A program made the translations under genes and the position numbers. Of a stretch of DNA of 64,000 bases, positions 1 through 7,216 are shown in pieces. This DNA is from Pseudomonas entomophila. Its GTDB lineage: Bacteria > Pseudomonadota > Gammaproteobacteria > Pseudomonadales > Pseudomonadaceae. The stretch covers positions 1,327,501-1,391,500 of the forward strand of contig NZ_CP070982.1 of assembly GCF_018417595.1 (NCBI RefSeq), read 5' to 3'. Below the pieces are notes generated by a model. That model had not been told where the DNA came from. It made no database searches and saw only the letters and a program-made list of their open reading frames with translations. The first letter of the stretch is position 1. Each line of letters opens with the position of its first letter.

Positions 1-932
1 CGACCGGCGAGGAGCCCTATTCGATTGCGATGGCCCTGCTCGACGGTGGCGTCGGCCCGGCTGCGTTTCGCATCGATGGCATGGACATCAGCCCCAACTC
101 CGTGGCCAAGGCGCTGCAGGGGGACTATGGCCGCAATTCGTTCCGTGGCAGTGACCTGGCGTTTCGCGAGCGGCATTTCAGTCCGGTCGCAGAACTGCAC
201 CGCATCAATGAGCGCGTGCGCCAACAGGTCAACCTGCAGGTGGGCAACGTGCTGGACCCTGCGCTCAAGAGCCGTGAAGGGCTGTACGACTTCGTGTTCT
301 GCCGCAACCTGCTGATCTATTTCGATGTGCCGACCCAGCAGCGCGTGTTCGAGGTGCTCAAGCACCTCACTCATGCCCATGGCGTGCTGTTCATCGGCCC
401 GGCCGAGGGTAGCCTGCTGGCGCGCCTGGGCATGCGGCCAGTGGGGATCGCCCAGTCGTTTGCCTACGTGCGTCAGGAACCGATGCCCACCGCGCCGGTG
501 AGTCGTTCGCTGCCAGCGGTGCGACCGATCGCACCGCCGCCGAAAGTGGTCGTGCTGCCAACCCGCAGTGTAAGGCCGATCCCCGCGCCGACGCCGACCG
601 TCGAGCCCCGCGAGAGCGAGGCGCAGTTGCTGGGAGCCATTGCCCGCCACGCCAACACCGGCGACAGCGAGCAGGCCAGGGCCGGTTGCGAGCGCTATCT
701 GCGCCAGTACGCGCCCAAGGCACAGGTCTATTACTGGCTGGGTTTGCTCAGTGACACCGAAGGCGATGCCGCGCAAGCCATTACCCATTACCGCAAGGCC
801 TTGTACCTGGAGCCCCAGCACCCGGAAACCCTGGTGCACCTGGCCGCGCTGCTGGCTTCGCAGGGCGACGAAGCAGGCGCCCGGCGTTTGCAGGAACGCG
901 CCGCGCGGGCGGGAAGGGAGTCTGAACGATGA
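1..932 (+). CDS. wspC: WspC, CheR-type protein methyltransferase with C-terminal TPR (5' end outside window)
   Basis: The reading frame is open from base 3 and has no start here, so the N-terminal part lies upstream. The visible part opens with the CheR SAM-binding motif GEEPYS and continues with the CheR signature FVFCRNLLIYF near residues 90-100. A Pro-rich linker follows, and then a tetratricopeptide-like helical repeat region (YYWLGLLSD... YRKALYLEP). In the Wsp pathway this enzyme methylates glutamates on the membrane receptor WspA and so sets its signalling level, opposing WspF. The stop overlaps the wspD start (ATGA), which supports translational coupling. CheR plus TPR followed by CheW, hybrid CheA, CheB and a GGEEF response regulator is the diagnostic wsp order. 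wspA and wspB are expected just upstream of the window. Confidence 0.93.
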   Translation, partial: TGEEPYSIAMALLDGGVGPAAFRIDGMDISPNSVAKALQGDYGRNSFRGSDLAFRERHFSPVAELHRINERVRQQVNLQVGNVLDPALKSREGLYDFVFCRNLLIYFDVPTQQRVFEVLKHLTHAHGVLFIGPAEGSLLARLGMRPVGIAQSFAYVRQEPMPTAPVSRSLPAVRPIAPPPKVVVLPTRSVRPIPAPTPTVEPRESEAQLLGAIARHANTGDSEQARAGCERYLRQYAPKAQVYYWLGLLSDTEGDAAQAITHYRKALYLEPQHPETLVHLAALLASQGDEAGARRLQERAARAGRESER

Positions 933-1594
933 GTGGCGGATACCAGATGCATCTGATCGCTCGCGATGACGAGGTCATCGACGATTGCTGGAACCGCATC
1001 GGCGTGCACGGCGACAAGCGGTGCCCGTTGCTGGAGCGGCATATCCATTGCCGCAATTGCGAAGTGTATGCCACCGCGGCCACCCGCCTGCTGGATCGCT
1101 ATGCGCTGATCGAGGGCGAACAGGTCGAGGCAAGCGTTGTGGAGGCGGCCGCTGTCGGCCGTTCCATGCTGCTGTTCCGCCTGGGTGAGGAGTGGCTGGC
1201 CCTGGCGACCGCGTGCCTGGCCGAAATCGCCCCGCAACAGCAGGTGCACTCGCTGCCGCACCAGCGTTCGCGGGTGCTGCAGGGCGTTGCCAACGTACGC
1301 GGAGCACTGGTGCCTTGCCTGTCGCTGGCCGACCTGCTGGGCGTGCCGCCCGAAGCGACTGTCGAGCGCAATGGGCGGGTACTGCCGAGAATGCTGATTC
1401 TTGCGGCCGACGGCGGGCCGGTGGTGGTGCCGGTGGACGAAATCGATGGTATTCACCGTCTCGATCCGGCCCGCATGGAAACGGGCCGCGATACGGCGCA
1501 CTTCACTGCCGCCGTCCTGCAATGGCGAGAGCGCAGCGTGCGTGTCCTGGACGAGCAACATCTACTGTCTGCCGTGAAGCGGAGCCTGTCATGA
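929..1594 (+). CDS. wspD: WspD, CheW-like coupling protein
   Basis: 221 residues. The C-terminal ~150 residues form a CheW domain (LLFRLGEEWLALAT... VRGALVPCLSLADLLG) that links the WspA receptor to the WspE kinase. The N-terminal ~70 residues hold a small Cys/His cluster (CPLLERHIHCRNC), seen directly, which could bind a metal or be structural; I infer nothing firmer. The start is fixed by the ATGA overlap with wspC, and the stop overlaps wspE in the same way. It is larger than chemotaxis CheW (~160 residues), as expected for the second Wsp adaptor. Confidence 0.92.
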   Translation: MSGGYQMHLIARDDEVIDDCWNRIGVHGDKRCPLLERHIHCRNCEVYATAATRLLDRYALIEGEQVEASVVEAAAVGRSMLLFRLGEEWLALATACLAEIAPQQQVHSLPHQRSRVLQGVANVRGALVPCLSLADLLGVPPEATVERNGRVLPRMLILAADGGPVVVPVDEIDGIHRLDPARMETGRDTAHFTAAVLQWRERSVRVLDEQHLLSAVKRSLS

Positions 1595-3876
1595 CCCCGG
1601 AGCAAATGCGCGACGCATCGCTGCTCGAACTGTTCAGCCTGGAGGCCGAGGCCCAGACCCAGGTACTCAGCGCCGGCCTCATGGCCCTGGAGCGCAACCC
1701 CGCGCAACCGGATCAACTGGAAGCCTGCATGCGTGCGGCCCATTCGCTCAAGGGCGCGGCGCGAATCGTCGGTATCGATGCGGGGGTCAGCGTGGCCCAC
1801 GTCATGGAAGACTGCCTGGTGGCCGCCCAGGAAGGGCGGCTGGTGTTGCGTCCCGAGCATATCGACGCCTTGTTGCAGGGGACAGATCTGCTGATGCGCA
1901 TCGCCACGCCAGGCGACCAGGACAGCGAAGCCGCGGTCCCTGCGTTCCTGGTTCAACTGGCCGGCCTGCTGGCGCCGACGACGGCTGTCGTACCCCCGAC
2001 GCTGCCACCTCTGACCACTGTACCTGTCGAACCCTCGCCACCGGCACCCGTTGTTCCGGCACCGGAGCCTGTCGCCGACGCCGAGCCCATTGCCGCGTCG
2101 AAGGCTGGCAAGCGAGCGGGCGACGGTGGTGAACGGGTCTTGCGGGTAACCGCCGACCGATTGAACAGCCTGCTCGACTTGTCGAGCAAGTCACTGGTAG
2201 AGACTCAACGCCTGAAACCCTACCTGGCCACCCTGCAACGCCTCAAGCGCATGCATGGCAAGGGCATCCGCGCGCTGGACGGCCTGAAGACCCAACTCGA
2301 AGGCAGCGGGCAGGGCCCGGAAGTGCTCGAGGCCCTTGCCCAGACCCAGCAGTTGCTGGCCGAGACCCAGCAGATTCTGCTGGAGCAGGCCACCGACCTC
2401 GACGAGTTCGGCTGGCAGGCCAGCCAGCGTGCGCAACTGCTCTACGACACCGCGCTGGCCTGCCGAATGCGCCCCTTCGCCGACGTGCTGACCGGGCAGA
2501 GCCGCATGGTCCGCGACCTGGGGCGCTCGCTGGACAAACCGGTGCGCCTGGTCGTCGAAGGCGAGAAGACCCAGGTCGACCGCGATGTGCTGGAGAAACT
2601 CGAAGCGCCGTTGACGCATTTGCTGCGCAACGCCGTCGACCACGGCATCGAGTTGCCCGAGCGGCGCCTGCTGGCAGGCAAACCGAGCGAAGGCACCGTG
2701 CGCCTGCGCGCCTCGCACCAGGCTGGCCTGCTGATTCTCGAACTGTCCGATGACGGCGCCGGTATCGACCTGGAACGCTTGCGCCAGAGCATCGTCGAGC
2801 GCGCGCTGTCACCGGCCGCAACCGTGGCGCAGATGAGCGAGGCGGAGCTGCTGACGTTCCTGTTCCTGCCCGGCTTCAGCCTGCGCGATACCGTCACCGA
2901 GGTCTCCGGGCGTGGTGTTGGCCTGGATGCGGTGCAGCACATGGTGCGCGAACTGCGCGGCTCGATCGAGCTGACTCAGGTGGCAGGGCAGGGGTGCTGT
3001 TTCCATCTGGAAGTACCACTGACCTTGTCGGTGGTGCGCAGCCTGGTGGTCGAGGTAGGCGGTGAGGCCTACGCCTTCCCGCTGGCCCACATCGAACGCA
3101 CCCTCGACGTGCCGACCGAGGCCATCGTGCAGATCGAAGGGCGCCAGCATTTCTGGCACGAAGACCGCCATATCGGCCTGGTGGCCGCCAGCCAGTTGCT
3201 CAACCGGCCCGCCGCCCAGGACCCTGGGCAGGGTTTGCGGGTGGTGGTGATCCGCGAGCGCGAACAGCTCTATGGCGTGGCCGTGGAGCGTCTGATCGGC
3301 GAGCGGGTGCTGGTGGTGATGCCGCTCGATCCGCGCCTGGGCAAGGTCCAGGACATTTCCGCCGGGGCCTTGCTCGACGATGGCTCGGTGGTGCTGATCA
3401 TCGATGTCGAAGATTTGCTGCGCTCTGTGGACAAACTGCTCAGCACCGGCCGCCTCGAGCGCATCGAGCGCGGTGGCAAGGGCGGCAAGGGGGCGGTACG
3501 CAAGCGTGTCCTGGTGGTCGACGACTCGCTCACCGTGCGCGAATTGCAGCGCAAGCTGCTGAGCAACCGCGGCTACGAAGTGGCCGTCGCGGTGGACGGC
3601 ATGGATGGCTGGAACGCGCTGCGCAGCGATGACTTCGACCTGCTGATCACCGATATCGACATGCCACGCATGGATGGTATCGAGCTGGTGACCCTGGTGC
3701 GTCGCGACAATCGCCTGCAATCCCTGCCGGTGATGGTGGTGTCCTACAAGGACCGTGAAGAGGATCGCCGCCGTGGACTGGATGCCGGCGCCGACTATTA
3801 TCTGGCCAAGGCCAGCTTCCATGACGATGCGTTGCTGGATGCTGTCGTGGAGCTGATTGGAGGTGCGCAGGGATGA
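1591..3876 (+). CDS. wspE: WspE, hybrid chemotaxis-type histidine kinase/response regulator
   Basis: 761 residues. Domains in order: N-terminal Hpt with the phosphorylated His in AAHSLKGAARIVG (about H51); an Ala/Pro-rich linker (about 125-180); a P3-like helical dimerisation region; a CheA-type HATPase (N box LLRNAVDHGIELPE, G box GRGVGLDAV); a CheW-like regulatory domain; and a C-terminal receiver with the acceptor Asp at about D688 (LLITDIDMP) and the conserved Lys in YYLAKAS. It autophosphorylates on receptor input and passes phosphate to WspR (output) and WspF (adaptation). The ATGA overlap fixes the start. An upstream in-frame extension exists but lies inside wspD and is discounted. Confidence 0.94.
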   Translation: MTPEQMRDASLLELFSLEAEAQTQVLSAGLMALERNPAQPDQLEACMRAAHSLKGAARIVGIDAGVSVAHVMEDCLVAAQEGRLVLRPEHIDALLQGTDLLMRIATPGDQDSEAAVPAFLVQLAGLLAPTTAVVPPTLPPLTTVPVEPSPPAPVVPAPEPVADAEPIAASKAGKRAGDGGERVLRVTADRLNSLLDLSSKSLVETQRLKPYLATLQRLKRMHGKGIRALDGLKTQLEGSGQGPEVLEALAQTQQLLAETQQILLEQATDLDEFGWQASQRAQLLYDTALACRMRPFADVLTGQSRMVRDLGRSLDKPVRLVVEGEKTQVDRDVLEKLEAPLTHLLRNAVDHGIELPERRLLAGKPSEGTVRLRASHQAGLLILELSDDGAGIDLERLRQSIVERALSPAATVAQMSEAELLTFLFLPGFSLRDTVTEVSGRGVGLDAVQHMVRELRGSIELTQVAGQGCCFHLEVPLTLSVVRSLVVEVGGEAYAFPLAHIERTLDVPTEAIVQIEGRQHFWHEDRHIGLVAASQLLNRPAAQDPGQGLRVVVIREREQLYGVAVERLIGERVLVVMPLDPRLGKVQDISAGALLDDGSVVLIIDVEDLLRSVDKLLSTGRLERIERGGKGGKGAVRKRVLVVDDSLTVRELQRKLLSNRGYEVAVAVDGMDGWNALRSDDFDLLITDIDMPRMDGIELVTLVRRDNRLQSLPVMVVSYKDREEDRRRGLDAGADYYLAKASFHDDALLDAVVELIGGAQG

Positions 3877-4886
3877 AGATCGCCATCGTCAACGACATGC
3901 CCATGGCCGTGGAGGCCCTGCGCCGGGCGCTGGCGTTCGAGCCGGCGCACCAGGTGATCTGGGTCGCCGGCAATGGTGCCGAGGCGGTGCAACGCTGTGC
4001 CGAGCAGACCCCGGACCTGATCCTCATGGACCTGATCATGCCGGTGATGGATGGCGTCGAGGCCACGCGTCGAATCATGGCCGAAACCCCTTGCGCCATC
4101 GTGATCGTCACCGTCGACCGCAAGCAGAACGTGCACCGGGTGTTCGAGGCCATGGGCCACGGCGCGCTCGATGTGGTCGATACCCCGGCGTTGGGCGCGG
4201 GGGATGCCCGGGAAGCCGCAGCGCCGCTGCTGCGCAAGATCCTCAATATCGGTTGGCTGATCGGGCAGCAACGGCCCAGCGCTCCCCGCGCCGTGTCCGC
4301 GCCGTTGCGCGAGGCCTCCCAGCGCCGCGGCCTGGTGGCCATTGGCTCTTCGGCGGGCGGGCCGGCGGCGCTGGAAGTACTGCTCAAGGGGCTGCCGCGC
4401 GAGTTCCCGGCGGCCATCGTGCTGGTGCAGCATGTCGACCAGGTGTTCGCCGCCGGCATGGCCGAATGGCTCAGCAGCGCCTCGGGGCTGCCGGTGCGCC
4501 TGGCGCGGGAGGGCGAGCCGCCGCAGCCGGGGCAGGTGCTGCTGGCCGGCACCAACCACCACATCCGCCTGCTGCAGAACGGCCAGCTGGCCTACACTGC
4601 CGAGCCGGTCAACGAAATCTACCGGCCTTCGATCGATGTGTTCTTCGAAAGCGTCGCGCGCTATTGGTCGGGCGACGCGGTGGGCGTGCTGCTCACCGGC
4701 ATGGGCCGCGATGGCGCCCAGGGCCTGAAGCTGATGCGCCAGCAGGGCTTCCTCACGATCGCCCAGGACCAGCAGAGCAGCGCGGTGTACGGCATGCCCA
4801 AGGCCGCCGCGGCCATCGACGCGGCCGTGGAGATTCGCCCGCTGGAGCGAATCGCCGGACGACTGATGGAAATCTTTTCGAAATGA
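3873..4886 (+). CDS. wspF: WspF, CheB-type protein-glutamate methylesterase
   Basis: 337 residues. An N-terminal receiver (acceptor Asp about D53 in LILMDLIMP) is followed by a linker and a CheB methylesterase domain with the catalytic Ser (IGSSAGGPAAL), His (LVQHVDQ) and Asp (GMGRDGAQGL). Phosphorylated WspF removes methyl groups from WspA and dampens the pathway. In pseudomonads, loss-of-function wspF mutations are a classic route to constitutive WspR activation and wrinkly colonies. All key residues are present here, so the copy looks functional. The start overlaps the wspE stop by ATGA. Confidence 0.94.
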   Translation: MKIAIVNDMPMAVEALRRALAFEPAHQVIWVAGNGAEAVQRCAEQTPDLILMDLIMPVMDGVEATRRIMAETPCAIVIVTVDRKQNVHRVFEAMGHGALDVVDTPALGAGDAREAAAPLLRKILNIGWLIGQQRPSAPRAVSAPLREASQRRGLVAIGSSAGGPAALEVLLKGLPREFPAAIVLVQHVDQVFAAGMAEWLSSASGLPVRLAREGEPPQPGQVLLAGTNHHIRLLQNGQLAYTAEPVNEIYRPSIDVFFESVARYWSGDAVGVLLTGMGRDGAQGLKLMRQQGFLTIAQDQQSSAVYGMPKAAAAIDAAVEIRPLERIAGRLMEIFSK

Positions 4887-4937
4887 CGATATGTATTGAG
4901 TCACGCCGCCTGGCCGGTAGTGATCTGGTGACTAGGG

Positions 4938-5942
4938 ATGAATGATCTACCGATCGAAGGTTTCACGACCATCAACGAAAGCGCGGCGATGGTCCTGCTG
5001 GTAGACGATCAGGCGATGATCGGCGAAGCGGTGCGCCGTGGGCTGGCCCACGAGGAGAACATCGACTTCCATTTCTGTGCCGACCCGCACCAGGCCGTGG
5101 TGCAAGCCATGCGTATCAAGCCCACGGTCATCCTCCAGGACCTGATCATGCCGGGCCTCGATGGCCTGACGCTGGTGCGTGAGTACCGCAACAACCCGGC
5201 CACTCAGGACATCCCGATCATCGTCCTGTCGACCAAGGAAGATCCGCTGGTCAAGAGCGCGGCGTTTGCCGCCGGGGCCAATGATTATCTGGTCAAGTTG
5301 CCTGACTCCATCGAGCTGGTGGCGCGTATCCGCTATCACTCGCGCTCCTACCTGACTCTGCTGCAGCGCGACGAGGCTTATCGCGCATTGCGGGTCAGCC
5401 AGCAACAGCTGCTCGATACCAACCTGATGTTGCAGCGGCTGATGAACTCCGATGGCCTGACCGGGCTCTCCAATCGCCGTCACTTCGATGAGTATCTTGA
5501 GCTGGAATGGCGTCGGGCTATGCGAGAACAGCAGCAGTTGTCGCTGTTGATGGTCGATGTCGACTACTTCAAGGCGTTCAACGACAGCTTCGGGCACCTG
5601 GCCGGCGATGAGGCCCTGCGACAGGTGGCCGAGGCCATTCGCGGTTGCTGCTCGCGGCCTACCGACCTGCCGGCGCGTTATGGTGGCGAGGAGTTCGCCC
5701 TGGTGTTGCCCAACACTTCGCCCGGTGGTGCGCGGTTGATTGCCGAGAAGCTGCGCCAGACCATCATGGGCCTGAACATTGCCCATACCGTGCCTGAAGC
5801 TGGTTCGCTGCTGACCGTGAGCATTGGTGTGGCGACACTGACGCCGAGTGTCGGTAGCCACTGCCGGCAGTTGATCTCGGCGGCGGACACCGGGTTGTAC
5901 AAGGCCAAGAACAGTGGGCGTAATCAGGTGGGTGTCGCTTAA
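4938..5942 (+). CDS. wspR: WspR, response-regulator diguanylate cyclase
   Basis: 334 residues: receiver (acceptor Asp about D68, [11 protein letters not shown]), a long helical stalk (about 140-170), then a GGDEF domain with the active-site motif GGEEF at about 249-253. An RxxD product-inhibition I-site (RPTD, about 240-243) lies just upstream. Phosphorylated WspR makes c-di-GMP from two GTP, promoting biofilm matrix production and surface growth. It sits 51 bp after wspF, so it is probably in the same transcript. The ATG at 4938 has no strong ribosome binding site. The encoded protein ends [10 protein letters not shown]; a decayed copy of this 3' half is found 1 kb downstream (6989-7190). 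Confidence 0.95.
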   Translation: MNDLPIEGFTTINESAAMVLLVDDQAMIGEAVRRGLAHEENIDFHFCADPHQAVVQAMRIKPTVILQDLIMPGLDGLTLVREYRNNPATQDIPIIVLSTKEDPLVKSAAFAAGANDYLVKLPDSIELVARIRYHSRSYLTLLQRDEAYRALRVSQQQLLDTNLMLQRLMNSDGLTGLSNRRHFDEYLELEWRRAMREQQQLSLLMVDVDYFKAFNDSFGHLAGDEALRQVAEAIRGCCSRPTDLPARYGGEEFALVLPNTSPGGARLIAEKLRQTIMGLNIAHTVPEAGSLLTVSIGVATLTPSVGSHCRQLISAADTGLYKAKNSGRNQVGVA

Positions 5943-5988
5943 TCCTGTTTCCACAGGGGCAGGGCATCTTCAAGTTTGCACTTCCCCC

Positions 5989-6016
5989 CTGTAGGAGCCG
6001 GCTTGCCGGCGAAAAG
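5989..6016. repeat. REP-like palindrome downstream of wspR
   Basis: A GTAGGAGCCGGCTTGCCGGC core of the P. putida REP type, present once here. The same core recurs at 43746-43801 and 49428-49481. Such elements lie between genes and are not coding. Confidence 0.7.
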
Positions 6017-6065
6017 TCGGATCGACCAGTACATACTTAGCGGTAACTGCCAAATATCTATTTTA

Positions 6066-6134
6066 TTGATCTTGATCTTGATCTTGATCTTGATCTTGAT
6101 CTTGATCTTGATCTTGATCTTGATCTTGATCTTG
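6066..6134. repeat. Hexanucleotide tandem array 1, (TTGATC)11.5
   Basis: Eleven full TTGATC units plus TTG, with no interruptions. Read on the minus strand the unit is AAGATC, related to the AAAGTC and AAAGCC units of the arrays at 6451 and 6855. A perfect array of this kind is expected to vary in copy number by slippage. Confidence 0.95.
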
Positions 6135-6154
6135 CGTCTAAGTGCGCGATAGTT

Positions 6155-6395
6155 CAGGCGCCGCCAAATGCGACTTCAGGAGGCCGAACGTAGGACTTGC
6201 GTAGCGGGGCGACGGGCATGGATGCCCGTCGAGCACTGATGGGCCATGGATGGCCCTTCAGTGCGTCCACGCGGGAGCAAGGCCGGAGTGAGGGGACCCC
6301 GGAGCGAAGCGCAGGGGCCGTATGAACGGAGCCAGCGGTTTTTGCCTTCTTTTGCCCGCGAGCAAAAGAAGGTCGCCGTAAAGGCGAAAAGGTGA
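6155..6395 (+). repeat. Intergenic repeat element, copy A (direct)
   Basis: About 240 bp that pairs as an inverted copy with 6549-6806. Shared blocks include CTTCAGGAGG, the TTCATACGGCCC/GGGGCCGTATGAA block, and GCCGTAA...GGCG...AAAGGTGA. It contains a perfect 11-bp stem (CCTTCTTTTGC/GCAAAAGAAGG, 6345-6372). Several frames are open through it, but they follow repeat sequence rather than a protein-like pattern. The region 5943-7000 has no gene I can support. Confidence 0.75.
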
Positions 6396-6450
6396 GTCAG
6401 CGTCTCTATCGTCAATGGATATGCTCGCAGACTTCAGACCAATACTCTGG

Positions 6451-6492
6451 AAGTCAAAGTCAAAGTCAAAGTCAAAGTCAAAATCAAAATCA
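6451..6492. repeat. Hexanucleotide tandem array 2, (AAGTCA)5(AAATCA)2
   Basis: Five AAGTCA units followed by two AAATCA variant units, lying between the two inverted element copies. A rotation of the unit is AAAGTC. Confidence 0.93.
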
Positions 6493-6548
6493 AAACTAAG
6501 TAGGTCTCTACAGCTATGTGCATATCCATTCGCTATAGCGACTCGAAG

Positions 6549-6806
6549 TCACCTTTCCGCCCTTACGGCGGGTCACTTTTTGTCAAACGCGACAAAAAGT
6601 AACCAAAAAACGCTGCGCTCCATTCATACGGCCCTCCGCTACGCTCCGGGTCCCTTCGCTCCGGCGCCTTCCGGGCCCGCGCGGCCTACGACTTGCTGCG
6701 CAAGTCTACATCTCGCGCCTTCGGCTACGCCGAAGGGTGCTGCGCACCTGGCCCTCCAGACGCCTGCGCTCAGCCTCCTGAAGTCGCGAAGTTACGGGCG
6801 GCGCCT
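6549..6806 (-). repeat. Intergenic repeat element, copy B (inverted relative to copy A)
   Basis: Read on the minus strand this matches 6155-6395 over most of its length, with numerous substitutions. It has the equivalent hairpin (ACTTTTTGTC ... GACAAAAAGT, about 6575-6601) and the shared GCCGTAAGGGCG and TTCATACGGCCC blocks. Copies A and B with their arrays give the layout array-A>-array-<B-array. Confidence 0.72.
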
Positions 6807-6854
6807 AAGCTGGCGCAGCTGTCGCTAGCTGACGGTGCGGCTAACCTCCTGATC

Positions 6855-6950
6855 GCCAAAGCCAAAGCCAAAGCCAAAGCCAAAGCCAAAGCCAAAGCCA
6901 AAGCCAAAGCCAAAGCCAAAGCCAAAGCCAAAGCCAAAGCCAAAGCCAAA
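6855..6950. repeat. Hexanucleotide tandem array 3, (GCCAAA)16
   Basis: Exactly sixteen perfect GCCAAA units (96 bp). One plus-strand frame through it reads as an alternating Ala-Lys polymer and a minus-strand frame as Ala-Leu. These are products of the repeat and not evidence of a gene. Confidence 0.96.
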
Positions 6951-6988
6951 CGACAGGGTGCTACAGGACTCCCGGAATAAGTCTGGCC

Positions 6989-7190
6989 ACCTCGGCTAGC
7001 TGGCCAGTGAAGGCGAAAGCAAGGTGGCAGCGGCCATCCACGGCGCCTGCTTGCGGTCGAACGGCCTAACGGTGCGCTATAAAGCTGACGGTGAATGTCG
7101 ATAGTCCCTACCATCAACTGAGCCCGGCGGTGGACGCGGTGTTCTGCTGAGGCCAAGAGCAGTGCAGTCAATCAGGTGGGTATGGGCTGA
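6989..7190 (+). pseudogene. Decayed 3' fragment of a wspR-like GGDEF gene
   Basis: The DNA aligns by eye with wspR from about 5591 to its stop. 7000-7085 matches the wspR segment just before GGEEF (LASEGESKVAAAIHGACL here against [18 protein letters not shown] in WspR). The GGEEF-containing stretch is then missing. Next comes a match to LLTVSIG (KLTVNVD here), and finally EAKSSAVNQVGMG-stop against [17 protein letters not shown]. Two frame changes and an internal deletion separate these blocks, so no functional protein can be made. It is most simply the far end of an old duplication of, or insertion into, wspR. Confidence 0.8.
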
Positions 7191-7216
7191 ACATACCCAC
7201 CTGATCTTCGGATCAG
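7171..7216. other. Perfect 14-bp hairpin plus adjacent small hairpin
   Basis: ATCAGGTGGGTATG (7171-7184) pairs perfectly with CATACCCACCTGAT (7192-7205) around a 7-nt loop. CTGATC-TTCG-GATCAG (7201-7216) follows and overlaps the stop codon of the 7213 gene. The left arm is the last codons of the GGDEF relic. Without a T-run this is not a classic terminator, but it could stop or stabilise transcripts of the convergent 7213 gene. Confidence 0.6.

Noticed and set aside
2809..3822. 337-codon minus-strand frame over wspE
   Set aside because: Antisense of wspE; no protein-like pattern.
6176..6415. 79-codon minus-strand open frame inside repeat element A
   Set aside because: It follows the repeated element (same blocks occur inverted at 6549-6806), has no ribosome site of note, and its composition follows the repeat. 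I treat it as a repeat-derived frame.
6066..6950. Repeat arrays considered as a CRISPR array
   Set aside because: The units are 6 bp with no spacers, and no cas genes are nearby.
6693..6980. Frame with a long Ala-Lys polymer, and the matching minus-strand Ala-Leu frame
   Set aside because: The polymer is only the (GCCAAA)16 array translated; flanking residues come from element B.
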